From Streptococcus mitis 17/34 (lineage in GTDB: Bacteria; Bacillota; Bacilli; Lactobacillales; Streptococcaceae): a DNA stretch of 64,000 nucleotides. A program made the translations under genes and the position numbers. This document shows positions 6,862 through 14,078 of this stretch, in pieces; positions within the stretch are counted from its first letter, which is position 1, and every line of letters starts with the position of its first letter. Where the stretch lies: assembly GCA_000430305.1 (NCBI GenBank), contig ASZZ01000005.1, positions 62,001 to 126,000 of the forward strand, written 5' to 3'. The notes below the pieces were generated by a model that was given only the letters and a program-made list of their open reading frames with translations, did no database searches and was not told where the DNA came from.

Positions 6862-8506
6862 ATTCTACTCCTTCTGGGTTAGCCATTTTGTATAGTGAAT
6901 AAGCGCCGTCAAGGTTTTGGACGGTAAATCCTGCTTGTTTGAGGATACGCTCTGCGATATAGCTGCGTAAACCACTGTGGCAGCTAACGATGTAGGCTTG
7001 GTTCTTGTCCAGTTCGTCCAAGCGTTCCCGTAGTTCGTTTAGGGGGATGTGGATGGTGTCGACTTTGAGTCTACCACTTTGGAATTCGCCACTTGTCCGT
7101 ACATCTAGAAATTTCTTACCTTTAGCCAGTTCGTCTTCGAGCTGGTACCATTGAACATTGTCGCTGAGACCTTCTATAAGGTTCAAGGCTGCGTAGCCCA
7201 GCATATTGACGGGATCCTTGGCAGAGCCAAATGGTGGCGCATAGGTGAACTCCAATTCTGGTAAGTCAAAGACGGTGAGATTTCCCTTGATAGCAGTTGC
7301 TAGGATATCGATTCGCTTGTCAACACCTTTCTTCCCGACTCCTTGGGCACCGTAGATTTTTCCAGTGGTCGGGTCAAAGAGGAGCTTTAAGGTCATATCA
7401 GTAGCGCCTGGATAATAACCAGCGTGGTCTTTCCCACTGACATGAAGTGCCTTGTAAGGAAGTTGATTCATGCTAAGGATACGTTCGCTGAGACCAGTCG
7501 AAGCAGCTGTCATATCAAAGGCACGAACGATAGCAGTGCCGATACTTCCCTTGTTTGTACGTTCTAGTCCTGCGATGACGTCGGCCACTTGGCGTCCCTG
7601 ACGATTGGCAGGAGAAGCTAGAGAGATGAGAGCGTCTTGGCCAGTAATCTCTTGCTTGACGACGATGGCATCCCCAACTGCAAAAATATCTTTTTGACTG
7701 GTTTCATAATGTTCATCAACCAGGATCCCACCACGAAGTCCCAGTTCAACCCCCGCAGCTTTTGCCAGTCTGTTTTCAGGTTCAACACCGACAGAAAGGA
7801 TGGTGAGGTCAGAAGTGATCTTTTGACCGTTTTCGAGAACGATGACTTTTCCTTGGTCTTCAAATCGAGTCGCAGATTGAGAAGTGATAACGCGAACGCC
7901 GTTTTTAACCAATTCTGCTTGGACAAAGGCTGCCATTTCTTGATCTAATGATGGTAAGACATGGGGTGCTTTCTCAACGATAGTAACTTGCAATCCACAT
8001 TTCGCTAGGTTTTCAGCCATTTCAAGCCCGATAAAGCCTGCACCGATAACGACAGCTTCTTTTGGATGATTGTCCAAGGCTGCCATAATTTCATCGAGAT
8101 CGGGAACATTGCGGAGCGTGTAGGCATTCTTAGCTTCTGCCAAGCCATCAATGGCAGGAACAAATGGTTTAGCTCCTGGGGAGAGAATCAACTTGTCGTA
8201 GCTTTCTGTGAATTCCTGTCCATCGTGTCGCACAGTCACAGTGTGTTCTTCTGGCGAAATCTGGATGACCTCATGGAAAGGACGAACATTCAGATTAAAA
8301 CGTGCTTTGAGACTTTCAGGAGTTTGGACCAATAAACTATCTCGGTTTGCGATTTCTCCTGAAACATAGTAAGGAAGTCCGCAGTTTGCAAAGGAAACAA
8401 AGGGACCTTTCTCAAAAATAGTGATTTCAGCGTCTTCCATGAGACGTCTGAGACGGGTTGCTGCTGACATTCCGCCTGCAACTCCTCCGACAATGATAAT
8501 TTTCAT
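6851..8506 (-). CDS. CoA-disulfide/persulfide reductase-rhodanese fusion (CoADR-Rhd)
   Basis: FAD- and NAD(P)H-dependent reductase fused to a C-terminal rhodanese, 551 aa. N-terminal FAD motif IIIVGGVAGGMSAATRLRR (about 3-21), redox cysteine Cys42 in FANCGLPYY, NAD motif VVIGAGFIGLEMAENLAKCG (about 153-172), second FAD contact DIFAVGDA, and rhodanese loop VSCHSGLRS (about 509-517). Enzymes of this class reduce CoA or glutathione per/disulfides. It sits between two rhodanese genes in the cst-like operon, 20 bases after the upstream one. SD AGGAGAA precedes the start. The three sulfurtransferase domains with a persulfide sensor point to sulfide/persulfide homeostasis. Confidence 0.9.
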   Translation of the reverse strand: MKIIIVGGVAGGMSAATRLRRLMEDAEITIFEKGPFVSFANCGLPYYVSGEIANRDSLLVQTPESLKARFNLNVRPFHEVIQISPEEHTVTVRHDGQEFTESYDKLILSPGAKPFVPAIDGLAEAKNAYTLRNVPDLDEIMAALDNHPKEAVVIGAGFIGLEMAENLAKCGLQVTIVEKAPHVLPSLDQEMAAFVQAELVKNGVRVITSQSATRFEDQGKVIVLENGQKITSDLTILSVGVEPENRLAKAAGVELGLRGGILVDEHYETSQKDIFAVGDAIVVKQEITGQDALISLASPANRQGRQVADVIAGLERTNKGSIGTAIVRAFDMTAASTGLSERILSMNQLPYKALHVSGKDHAGYYPGATDMTLKLLFDPTTGKIYGAQGVGKKGVDKRIDILATAIKGNLTVFDLPELEFTYAPPFGSAKDPVNMLGYAALNLIEGLSDNVQWYQLEDELAKGKKFLDVRTSGEFQSGRLKVDTIHIPLNELRERLDELDKNQAYIVSCHSGLRSYIAERILKQAGFTVQNLDGAYSLYKMANPEGVEYGN

Positions 8507-8526
8507 TGAATTTCTCCTTCATGCTT

Positions 8527-8832
8527 CTATATGACTTTTCCTGTCCAAGCGCTCATACCGCCTCGGACATTGATGACATCATAGCCTTTTTTCTTTAGCT
8601 TCTTCGCAGCTAGTTTGCTTCGCACACCAGAATGACAAATGACATAAAGTGTTTCATTTGTCGCTGGTGTGTAGGAACCAATTTCGGTTAGAGGGACATT
8701 CTTGGCATTTTTGATATGACCTCTACGAAATTCCATCGGCGTCCGAACATCCAGTAGCTGAATCGGTTCTCTGAGTTTAGCTTCTAACTCGCTGGTAGAA
8801 ATACTGTCAATTTTTGTAAATAAGTGAAACAT
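8527..8832 (-). CDS. Rhodanese-like sulfurtransferase (first gene of the cst-like operon)
   Basis: Single rhodanese domain, about 101 aa, with catalytic cysteine in YVICHSGVRSKLAAKK and the entry motif IQLLDVRTPMEFRRGHIKNAKNVPLTE. I start at ATG 8832, which has GGAGG six bases upstream; a longer frame from TTG 8844 would place the start inside the SD. The promoter and a CstR-type operator lie immediately upstream. It leads the operon rhodanese, CoADR-Rhd, rhodanese. Confidence 0.88.
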   Translation of the reverse strand: MFHLFTKIDSISTSELEAKLREPIQLLDVRTPMEFRRGHIKNAKNVPLTEIGSYTPATNETLYVICHSGVRSKLAAKKLKKKGYDVINVRGGMSAWTGKVI

Positions 8833-8845
8833 AGGCACCTCCAAA

Positions 8846-8862
8846 TATACTTATGGGGTATA
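8846..8862. promoter_or_regulatory. CsoR/CstR-type operator upstream of the rhodanese operon
   Basis: 17-bp pseudopalindrome: TATAC (8846-8850), 7 bases containing a G-run, GTATA (8858-8862). Read on the minus strand it is TATACCCC-N4-GTATA, the short C-tract palindrome style of CsoR-family operators. It lies between the likely -10 and the SD. Confidence 0.6.
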
Positions 8863-8890
8863 TTAAACCATGAAGTCAAGCTTTTGTCAA
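8860..8890 (-). promoter_or_regulatory. Candidate promoter of the rhodanese operon
   Basis: On the minus strand TTGACA (8890-8885) and TAATAT (8865-8860), spacer 19 bp, longer than ideal. The -10 abuts the CstR-type palindrome, so repressor binding would block initiation. Confidence 0.5.
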
Positions 8891-9004
8891 GCAAGTTGTT
8901 TTGACTTGGTGGAGATTGGTTTTGAGAGTTTAGAAAGCAGGCTATTCTTGACCTTTCAAAGGCTTTTTGATATGATGGGTCCAAATTAAGTGTGAGGTGT
9001 TAAG

Positions 9005-9561
9005 ATGACAAGCGAATACCAGAAAATGATAGCAGGCGAGTTTTATCGTCCATCAGACCCAGAACTGAGAGCCTTAGCTCAAGCTTCTCGCCAAAAACAG
9101 GCTACTTTTAACAAGGAAGAGGATCCTTGAAGGGAGCCGAAATCATTAAGACTTGGTTTGGGTCAACTGGGAAAAATCTTTATGTCAATCCACGCCTGGA
9201 GGTCGATTATGGGGTCAATATTTATCTAGGGGAAAATTTTTATTCTAATTGGAACTTGACCATGCTGGATGTTTGTCCGATTCGCATCGGGGACAATGCT
9301 ATGATTGGTCCCAATTGTCAGTTCTTGACTCCCCTCCATCCACTAGATCCGCAGGAGCGAAATTCAGGTATCGAGTACGGAAAGCCTATCACAATCGGAG
9401 ATAATTTCTGGGCTGGTGGTGGCGTTATTGTCCTTCCTGGAGTGACACTGGGAAATAATGTCGTTGCAGGAGCAGGGGCTGTAATCACCAAGTCCTTCGG
9501 TGACAATGTTGTCCTAGCTGGTAATCCTGCGCGCGTGATTAAGGAAATACCTGTGAAATAA
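9005..9561 (+). pseudogene. maa: Maltose/galactoside O-acetyltransferase, frameshifted near 9127
   Basis: Cytoplasmic hexapeptide acetyltransferase that acetylates sugars from acetyl-CoA. The N-terminal Mac domain is encoded at 9005-9130 (MTSEYQKMIAGEFYRPSDP...) and stops at TGA 9128. The left-handed beta-helix domain (NPRLEVDYGVNIYLGENF to AGNPARVIKEIPVK) continues one frame earlier from about 9127 to 9561. Adding one base at the junction restores EEDP-LKGAEIIK and a 185-aa protein, the family length. The TTGA overlap could let the second half be translated from TTG 9127, but that product would lack the Mac domain. Either a true 1-nt deletion or a sequencing error. Confidence 0.85.
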
Positions 9562-9566
9562 AAGTA

Positions 9567-9597
9567 GAAAGAAACAGCGGAAGTTGTTTCTTTTTTG
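9567..9597 (+). terminator. Rho-independent terminator after the acetyltransferase gene
   Basis: AAAGAAACA pairs perfectly with TGTTTCTTT around GCGGAAGT, followed by TTTT. Confidence 0.8.
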
Positions 9598-9674
9598 TAA
9601 GTTTCATCATTTTTTATCCAGCACACATTTATTTGCTCTATATCTTAGCAAGTCTGTTTCATTAAGCAAGTTCT

Positions 9675-9702
9675 AAGCATCTCGTAAGTGGGATGCTTTT
9701 TT
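9675..9702 (+). terminator. Second terminator-like hairpin
   Basis: AAGCATC pairs with GATGCTT, followed by TTTT, about 80 bases before the nucleoside phosphorylase gene. Confidence 0.6.
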
Positions 9703-9726
9703 CTCCTCGGTTCCTCAGCTCCCTCC

Positions 9727-9754
9727 TTGACATTCGGTCCGCTTTTGATACAAT
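9727..9754 (+). promoter_or_regulatory. Promoter of the nucleoside phosphorylase gene
   Basis: TTGACA (9727-9732), 16-bp spacer, TACAAT (9749-9754), 26 bases before ATG 9780. Confidence 0.8.
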
Positions 9755-9779
9755 AGTACAAAATTAGAGGAGGTATTCT

Positions 9780-10544
9780 ATGATTCAAAAACACGCTATT
9801 CCTATTTTAGAGTTTGATGATAATCCTGAGGCAGTCATTATGCCGAATCATGAAGGCTTGGATTTAAAGTTACCAATGAAGTGCATCTATGCATTTTTGG
9901 AAGAGGAGATTGACCGCTATGCTCAGGAAGTAGGGGCGGACTGTGTCGGCGAATTCGTTTCTGCCACTAAGACCTATCCAGTCTATGTCGTGAACTACAA
10001 GGGCGAGAAGATCTGTCTGGCTCAGGCACCTGTCGGCTCCGCTCCAGCGGCCCAGTTTATGGATTGGTTGATTGGATATGGTGTGGAGCAGATTATTTCA
10101 ACCGGTACCTGTGGTGTGCTGGCTGATATAGAAGAAAATGCCTTTCTAGTCCCTGTTCGGGCTTTACGAGATGAGGGTGCCAGTTACCACTATGTGGCCC
10201 CTTCTCGTTATATGGAAATTCAGCCTGAGGCTATTGCTGCCATTGAGCGAGTTTTGGAAGCCAGAGAGATTCCCTATGAAGAAGTCATGACTTGGTCTAC
10301 AGATGGTTTTTACCGAGAAACGGCTGAAAAGGTGGCTTATCGTAAGGAAGAAGGCTGTGCTGTTGTGGAGATGGAGTGTTCTGCGCTTGCGGCAGTAGCT
10401 CAATTGCGTGGCGTTCTATGGGGAGAGTTGTTGTTTACAGCGGATTCTCTAGCCGATTTGGACCAGTACGATAGTCGTGACTGGGGTTCAGAAGCTTTCG
10501 AAAAGGCCTTGGGACTCTGCCTTGAGATAGCCTTTCAGATCTAA
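9780..10544 (+). CDS. Nucleoside phosphorylase (PNP/UDP family, uridine phosphorylase-like)
   Basis: Cytoplasmic phosphorolysis of a nucleoside to base and ribose-1-phosphate in nucleotide salvage. 254 aa. Family landmarks: PVGSAPAAQFMDWLIGYGVEQIISTGTCGVLAD (glycine-rich ribose/phosphate region, about 83-115) and VEMECSALAAVAQLRG (about 198-213), where the glutamates contact the ribose. SD GAGGAGG lies upstream, with a clear promoter. Whether it prefers uridine or purine nucleosides cannot be told from the motifs. Confidence 0.88.
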   Translation: MIQKHAIPILEFDDNPEAVIMPNHEGLDLKLPMKCIYAFLEEEIDRYAQEVGADCVGEFVSATKTYPVYVVNYKGEKICLAQAPVGSAPAAQFMDWLIGYGVEQIISTGTCGVLADIEENAFLVPVRALRDEGASYHYVAPSRYMEIQPEAIAAIERVLEAREIPYEEVMTWSTDGFYRETAEKVAYRKEEGCAVVEMECSALAAVAQLRGVLWGELLFTADSLADLDQYDSRDWGSEAFEKALGLCLEIAFQI

Positions 10545-10562
10545 CTCCTCTCCTACTTTTTA

Positions 10563-10571
10563 TGGTACAAT
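10563..10571 (+). promoter_or_regulatory. Extended -10 promoter directly before trkH
   Basis: TGG-TACAAT (TACAAT 10566-10571). A start point 6-8 bases downstream falls on or beside ATG 10578, and no SD is present between, so the trkH mRNA may be leaderless. Confidence 0.55.
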
Positions 10572-10577
10572 GGATGT

Positions 10578-11957
10578 ATGTTATTCAAATTATTTGTGAA
10601 AAAACTTGAAAGGGTCTTTGGCGGACTTTCGCCAGCTCGTCGGATTTTTCTGAGTTTCGCTGGAGTTATTTTTATAGGTTCTCTTCTTTTGAGTTTGCCT
10701 TTTGTTCAGGCAAGTGGTTCTCAGGCCACTTATTTTGATCATCTCTTTACGACGGTGTCCATGGTCTGTGTGACTGGCCTTTTTACGCAACCAGTGGCTA
10801 CTACCTATAATGTTTGGGGTCAGCTGATTTGTATGCTCTTGATCCAGATTGGTGGTCTGGGGCTTATGACCTTTATCGGGGTCTTTTATATGCAGGGGAA
10901 GCAAAAACTCAGTCTTCGCAGTCGTGAAACCATTCAGGAGAGCTTTAGTTACGGGGAAACTCGGTCGTTGAGGGCTTTTATACGGTCTATCTTTTTGACG
11001 ACTTTTCTGGTGGAGGGCTTGGGTGCCTTTCTGCTAAGTTTCCGTTTTATTCCTGAGTTTGGCTGGGGACGAGGCATTTTTACCTCTATCTTTTTAGCTA
11101 TTTCAGCCTTTTGTAATGCTGGTTTTGATAATTTTGGCAGTAGCAGTTTAGTGGCTTTTCAGACAGATCCCATGATCAATCTGGTCATTGCTGGTTTGAT
11201 TATCACGGGTGGTCTCGGTTTTATGGTCTGGTTTGACTTGGCCACCCAGCTAGGCAAGAAGAAAAAACGTCGACTACGTTTCCACACCAAGTTGGTCCTC
11301 TTCTTGACTGCAGGGATTTTGCTGTTTGGGACAGTATCCACACTCTTTACAGAGTGGCACAATCCTGGGACCATTGGTAATCTTAGTGTCCCAGAGAAGG
11401 TGCTAGTCAGCTTTTTCCAAACTGTCAGCATGAGAACGGCCGGTTTTGCCTCTATTGATTACACCCAAGCTCGGCCTGTGACTTTGTTTATCTACATCCT
11501 ACAGATGTTTCTCGGCGGGGCGCCTGGAGGGACGGCTGGAGGGCTCAAGATTACGACTTTCTTTGTCTTGTTGGTTTTTGCGCGTAGTGAATTGCTGGGC
11601 TTGCCTCATGCCAATGTTGCGCAGAGAACCATTGAAGCTCGAACAGTCCAAAAATCCTTTAGTGTCTTCATTATCTTTTTGATGACCTTCTTGTTGGGTC
11701 TGATGTTGCTGGGAATTACGGCAGAAGGAACACCGAGATTTATCTATCTCATGTTTGAGACCATTTCAGCTCTTGCGACAGTTGGGGTCACGGCAAATCT
11801 GACACCAGAATTGGGCAAGCTAGCCCTCAGCATTGTCATGGTGCTCATGTTTATCGGCCGTATCGGTCCCTTGACCTTGCTGGTTAGTCTAGCGGATTAC
11901 CAGCCTGATAAGAAAGATTTGATTCAGTATATGAAAGCAGATATTAGTATTGGATAA
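10578..11957 (+). CDS. trkH: TrkH/KtrB-family potassium uptake channel subunit
   Basis: Polytopic membrane protein, 459 aa, forming the K+ pathway of a Trk/Ktr system with the RCK protein encoded next. Four pore-loop filters are visible: MVCVTGLF (about 56), FCNAGFDNFG (about 180), MRTAGFAS (about 284) and LATVGVTANL (about 402). N-terminal LSPARRIFLSFAGVIFIGSLLLSLP is the first membrane segment. It overlaps no upstream gene and ends 13 bases before trkA. No SD is visible ahead of the ATG while a -10 lies 7 bases upstream, suggesting leaderless initiation. Confidence 0.93.
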   Translation: MLFKLFVKKLERVFGGLSPARRIFLSFAGVIFIGSLLLSLPFVQASGSQATYFDHLFTTVSMVCVTGLFTQPVATTYNVWGQLICMLLIQIGGLGLMTFIGVFYMQGKQKLSLRSRETIQESFSYGETRSLRAFIRSIFLTTFLVEGLGAFLLSFRFIPEFGWGRGIFTSIFLAISAFCNAGFDNFGSSSLVAFQTDPMINLVIAGLIITGGLGFMVWFDLATQLGKKKKRRLRFHTKLVLFLTAGILLFGTVSTLFTEWHNPGTIGNLSVPEKVLVSFFQTVSMRTAGFASIDYTQARPVTLFIYILQMFLGGAPGGTAGGLKITTFFVLLVFARSELLGLPHANVAQRTIEARTVQKSFSVFIIFLMTFLLGLMLLGITAEGTPRFIYLMFETISALATVGVTANLTPELGKLALSIVMVLMFIGRIGPLTLLVSLADYQPDKKDLIQYMKADISIG

Positions 11958-11970
11958 GAAAGGAAGAACG

Positions 11971-12636
11971 ATGTCAGATCGTACGATTGGAATTTTAGGC
12001 TTGGGGATTTTCGGGAGTAGTGTCCTGACGGCCCTCGCCAAGCAAGATATGAATATCATTGCCATTGATGATCATGCTGAGCACATCAATCAATTTGAGC
12101 CAGTTTTGGCGCGTGGAGTTGTTGGCGATATCACAGATGAGGAACTCCTCAGAACTGCGGGAATTGATACCTGTGATACGGTTGTGGTCGCAACAGGGGA
12201 AAATCTGGAATCGAGTGTGCTTGCAGTGATGCATTGTAAGAGTTTGGGTGTACCAAGGGTTATTGCCAAGGTCAAAAGCCAGACAGCTAAGAAGGTGCTA
12301 GAAAAAATCGGTGCTGACTCGGTGATTTCACCAGAGTATGAAATGGGGCAGTCTCTAGCGCAGACCATTCTCTTTCATAACAATGTTGATGTCTTTCAGC
12401 TGGATAAAAATGTGTCTATCGTGGAGATGAAGATTCCGAGTGTTTGGGCAGGTCAAAGCCTGAGCCAGCTAGATTTACGTGGCAAATATAACCTCAATGT
12501 CTTAGGATTTCGTGAACAGGAAAATTCACCACTGGACGTCCAGTTTGGTCCCAATGACCTCTTGAAAGAAGATTCCTATATCTTGGCAGTTATTAACAAC
12601 CAGTATCTAGATGACTTAGCAGAGTTAAATTCGTAA
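11971..12636 (+). CDS. trkA: TrkA/KtrA-family RCK potassium-channel regulator
   Basis: Cytoplasmic gating subunit for TrkH, 221 aa from ATG 11971 (SD AAGGAAG, spacing 6). The longer frame from TTG 11950 overlaps trkH and lacks an SD. RCK_N Rossmann motif GLGIFGSSVLTALAKQ (about 8-23), acidic IAIDDHAEHI, then VVVATGENLESSVLA; the RCK_C domain covers about 135-220. Binding of NAD(H), ATP/ADP or c-di-AMP controls such proteins; c-di-AMP is the known ligand of pneumococcal CabP/TrkH systems, but the ligand is not shown here. Confidence 0.92.
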   Translation: MSDRTIGILGLGIFGSSVLTALAKQDMNIIAIDDHAEHINQFEPVLARGVVGDITDEELLRTAGIDTCDTVVVATGENLESSVLAVMHCKSLGVPRVIAKVKSQTAKKVLEKIGADSVISPEYEMGQSLAQTILFHNNVDVFQLDKNVSIVEMKIPSVWAGQSLSQLDLRGKYNLNVLGFREQENSPLDVQFGPNDLLKEDSYILAVINNQYLDDLAELNS

Positions 12637-12660
12637 GGAGGGGAATCCCTTCTTTTTTGA
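12634..12660 (+). terminator. Terminator after trkHA
   Basis: AAGGAGGG / CCCTTCTT (one G-U pair) around GAAT, followed by TTTT. Confidence 0.65.
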
Positions 12661-12730
12661 TGTCCAAGATAGGAAATAGAGACCGGAAACCCTTGTATTC
12701 CAGTAAAAATCCTTCAGAAGCTGGACTTTA

Positions 12731-12739
12731 TGGTAGAAT
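12731..12739 (+). promoter_or_regulatory. Extended -10 promoter upstream of the glycosyltransferase and BOX
   Basis: TGG-TAGAAT (12731-12739). Transcription from here would run through the BOX at 12763-12914 before ATG 12947, putting the repeat in the 5' UTR. No strong -35. Confidence 0.45.
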
Positions 12740-12762
12740 AGAAAGAAATGACAAGAGAGAGT

Positions 12763-12914
12763 AATACTCTTCGAAAATCTCTTCAAACGACGTCAACGTC
12801 GCCTTGCCGTATATATGTTACTGACTTCGTCAGTTCTATCTGCAACCTCAAAGCAGTGCTTTGAGCAACCTGCGGCTAGTTTCCTAGTTTGCTCTTTGAT
12901 TTTCATTGAGTATA
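12763..12914 (+). repeat. BOX element (boxA-boxB-boxC)
   Basis: 152 bp: TACTCTTCGAAAATC start, boxA core CGTCGCCTTGCCGT, boxB core CTCAAAGCAGTGCTTTGAG, boxC end TTTTCATTGAGTATA. It fills about half of the 310-base gap between trkA and the glycosyltransferase gene. Confidence 0.92.
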
Positions 12915-12946
12915 AGAAAAAAATCAATCCCCTAAAGGAGTAGATT

Positions 12947-13963
12947 ATGAAGTTATTGTCTATCGCCATTCCTAGCTATAATGCCGCAGCCTATCTTCAT
13001 TACTGTGTGGAGTCGCTAGTGATTGGTGGTGAGCAAGTTGAGATTTTGATTATCAATGATGGGTCTCAGGACCAGACTCAGGAAATCGCTGAGCGTTTAG
13101 CCAGCAAGTATCCTAACATCGTTAGAGCCATTTATCAGGAAAATAAAGGCCATGGCGGTGCGGTCAATCGTGGCTTGGTAGAGGCTTCTGGTCGTTATTT
13201 TAAAGTAGTTGATAGTGATGACTGGGTGGATCCCCGTGCTTACCTGAAAATTTTGGAAATATTGCAGGAACTAGAGAGTGAAGGTCAAGAGGTGGACGCC
13301 TTTGTGACCAATTTTGTCTATGAAAAGGAAGGTCAGTCTCGTAAGAAGAGTATGAGTTATGAGTCAGTCTTGCCTGTCCAGAAGATTTTTGGCTGGGACC
13401 AGGTCGGAAATTTCTCCAAAGGCCAGTATATCATGATGCACTCGCTGATTTATCGGACAGATTTGTTGCGAGCCAGCCAGTTCCAACTGCCTGAGCATAC
13501 TTTTTATGTAGATAATCTCTTTGTCTTTACCCCCCTTCAGCAGGTCAAGACCATGTACTATCTGCCTGTTGATTTCTATCGCTATTTGATTGGGCGTGAG
13601 GATCAGTCTGTCAATGAGAAGGTGATGATTAAGCGTATTGACCAGCAACTCAAGGTCAATCGACTCTTGGTAGACCAGCTTGACTTGTCCAAAGTGAGTC
13701 ATCCCAAAATGCGAGAATATCTGCTGAATCATATTGAGATTACGACGGTGATTTCCAGTGCCCTGCTCAACCGAGCTGGAACAGCAGAGCATCTTGCCAA
13801 AAAACGGGAGCTGTGGACCTATATTCAACAGGAAAATCCAGAGGTCTTTCAGGCCATTCGCAAGACCATGCTCAGCCGTTTGACCAAACATTCCGTCTTG
13901 CCAGCTCGCAAACTTTCCAATGTCGTCTATCAAATCACCAAATCTGTTTACGGATTTAATTAA
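12947..13963 (+). CDS. Family 2 glycosyltransferase
   Basis: GT-A fold transferase, 338 aa, probably cytoplasmic and acting on a polysaccharide or surface glycan precursor. N-terminal motifs SIAIPSYNAAAYLHYCVESL (about 5-24), LIINDGSQDQT (nucleotide-sugar contact), and KVVDSDDWVDPRAY (DxD-type metal site, about 86-99). SD AAAGGAG is present. In pneumococcus a GT2 gene precedes pavB, as here. The acceptor and donor cannot be inferred. Confidence 0.88.
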   Translation: MKLLSIAIPSYNAAAYLHYCVESLVIGGEQVEILIINDGSQDQTQEIAERLASKYPNIVRAIYQENKGHGGAVNRGLVEASGRYFKVVDSDDWVDPRAYLKILEILQELESEGQEVDAFVTNFVYEKEGQSRKKSMSYESVLPVQKIFGWDQVGNFSKGQYIMMHSLIYRTDLLRASQFQLPEHTFYVDNLFVFTPLQQVKTMYYLPVDFYRYLIGREDQSVNEKVMIKRIDQQLKVNRLLVDQLDLSKVSHPKMREYLLNHIEITTVISSALLNRAGTAEHLAKKRELWTYIQQENPEVFQAIRKTMLSRLTKHSVLPARKLSNVVYQITKSVYGFN

Positions 13964-13982
13964 TATAAGTATTTTATAAGAG

Positions 13983-14016
13983 GGATTTAAGAAAAATTTT
14001 AACTTTTTCTTAATCC
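13983..14016. promoter_or_regulatory. Long near-perfect inverted repeat upstream of pavB
   Basis: GGATTTAAGAAAAA (13983-13996), 7-base loop, TTTTTCTTAATCC (14004-14016), one bulged T, followed by TTTT. It could be the glycosyltransferase terminator or a regulator-binding site of pavB; the A/T-rich stem leaves both open. Confidence 0.5.
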
Positions 14017-14034
14017 TTTTTAATTTTAGGAGAT

Positions 14035-14040
14035 TATACT
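14035..14040 (+). promoter_or_regulatory. Candidate -10 of pavB
   Basis: TATACT 39 bases before ATG 14079; the -35 region is poor, which would fit an activator-dependent promoter such as one driven by the adjacent two-component system. Confidence 0.45.
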
Positions 14041-14078
14041 GGAGTCATCAAATAAAGAAAAACTCTAAGGAGAATCCT

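Noticed and set aside
13364-13933. 189-codon minus-strand ORF
   Set aside because: Antisense to the glycosyltransferase, whose motifs and SD are clear.
13983-14016. CiaR-type binding site upstream of pavB
   Set aside because: TTTAAG-N5-TTTTAA departs from the CiaR direct repeat at the second half; better described as an inverted repeat or terminator.
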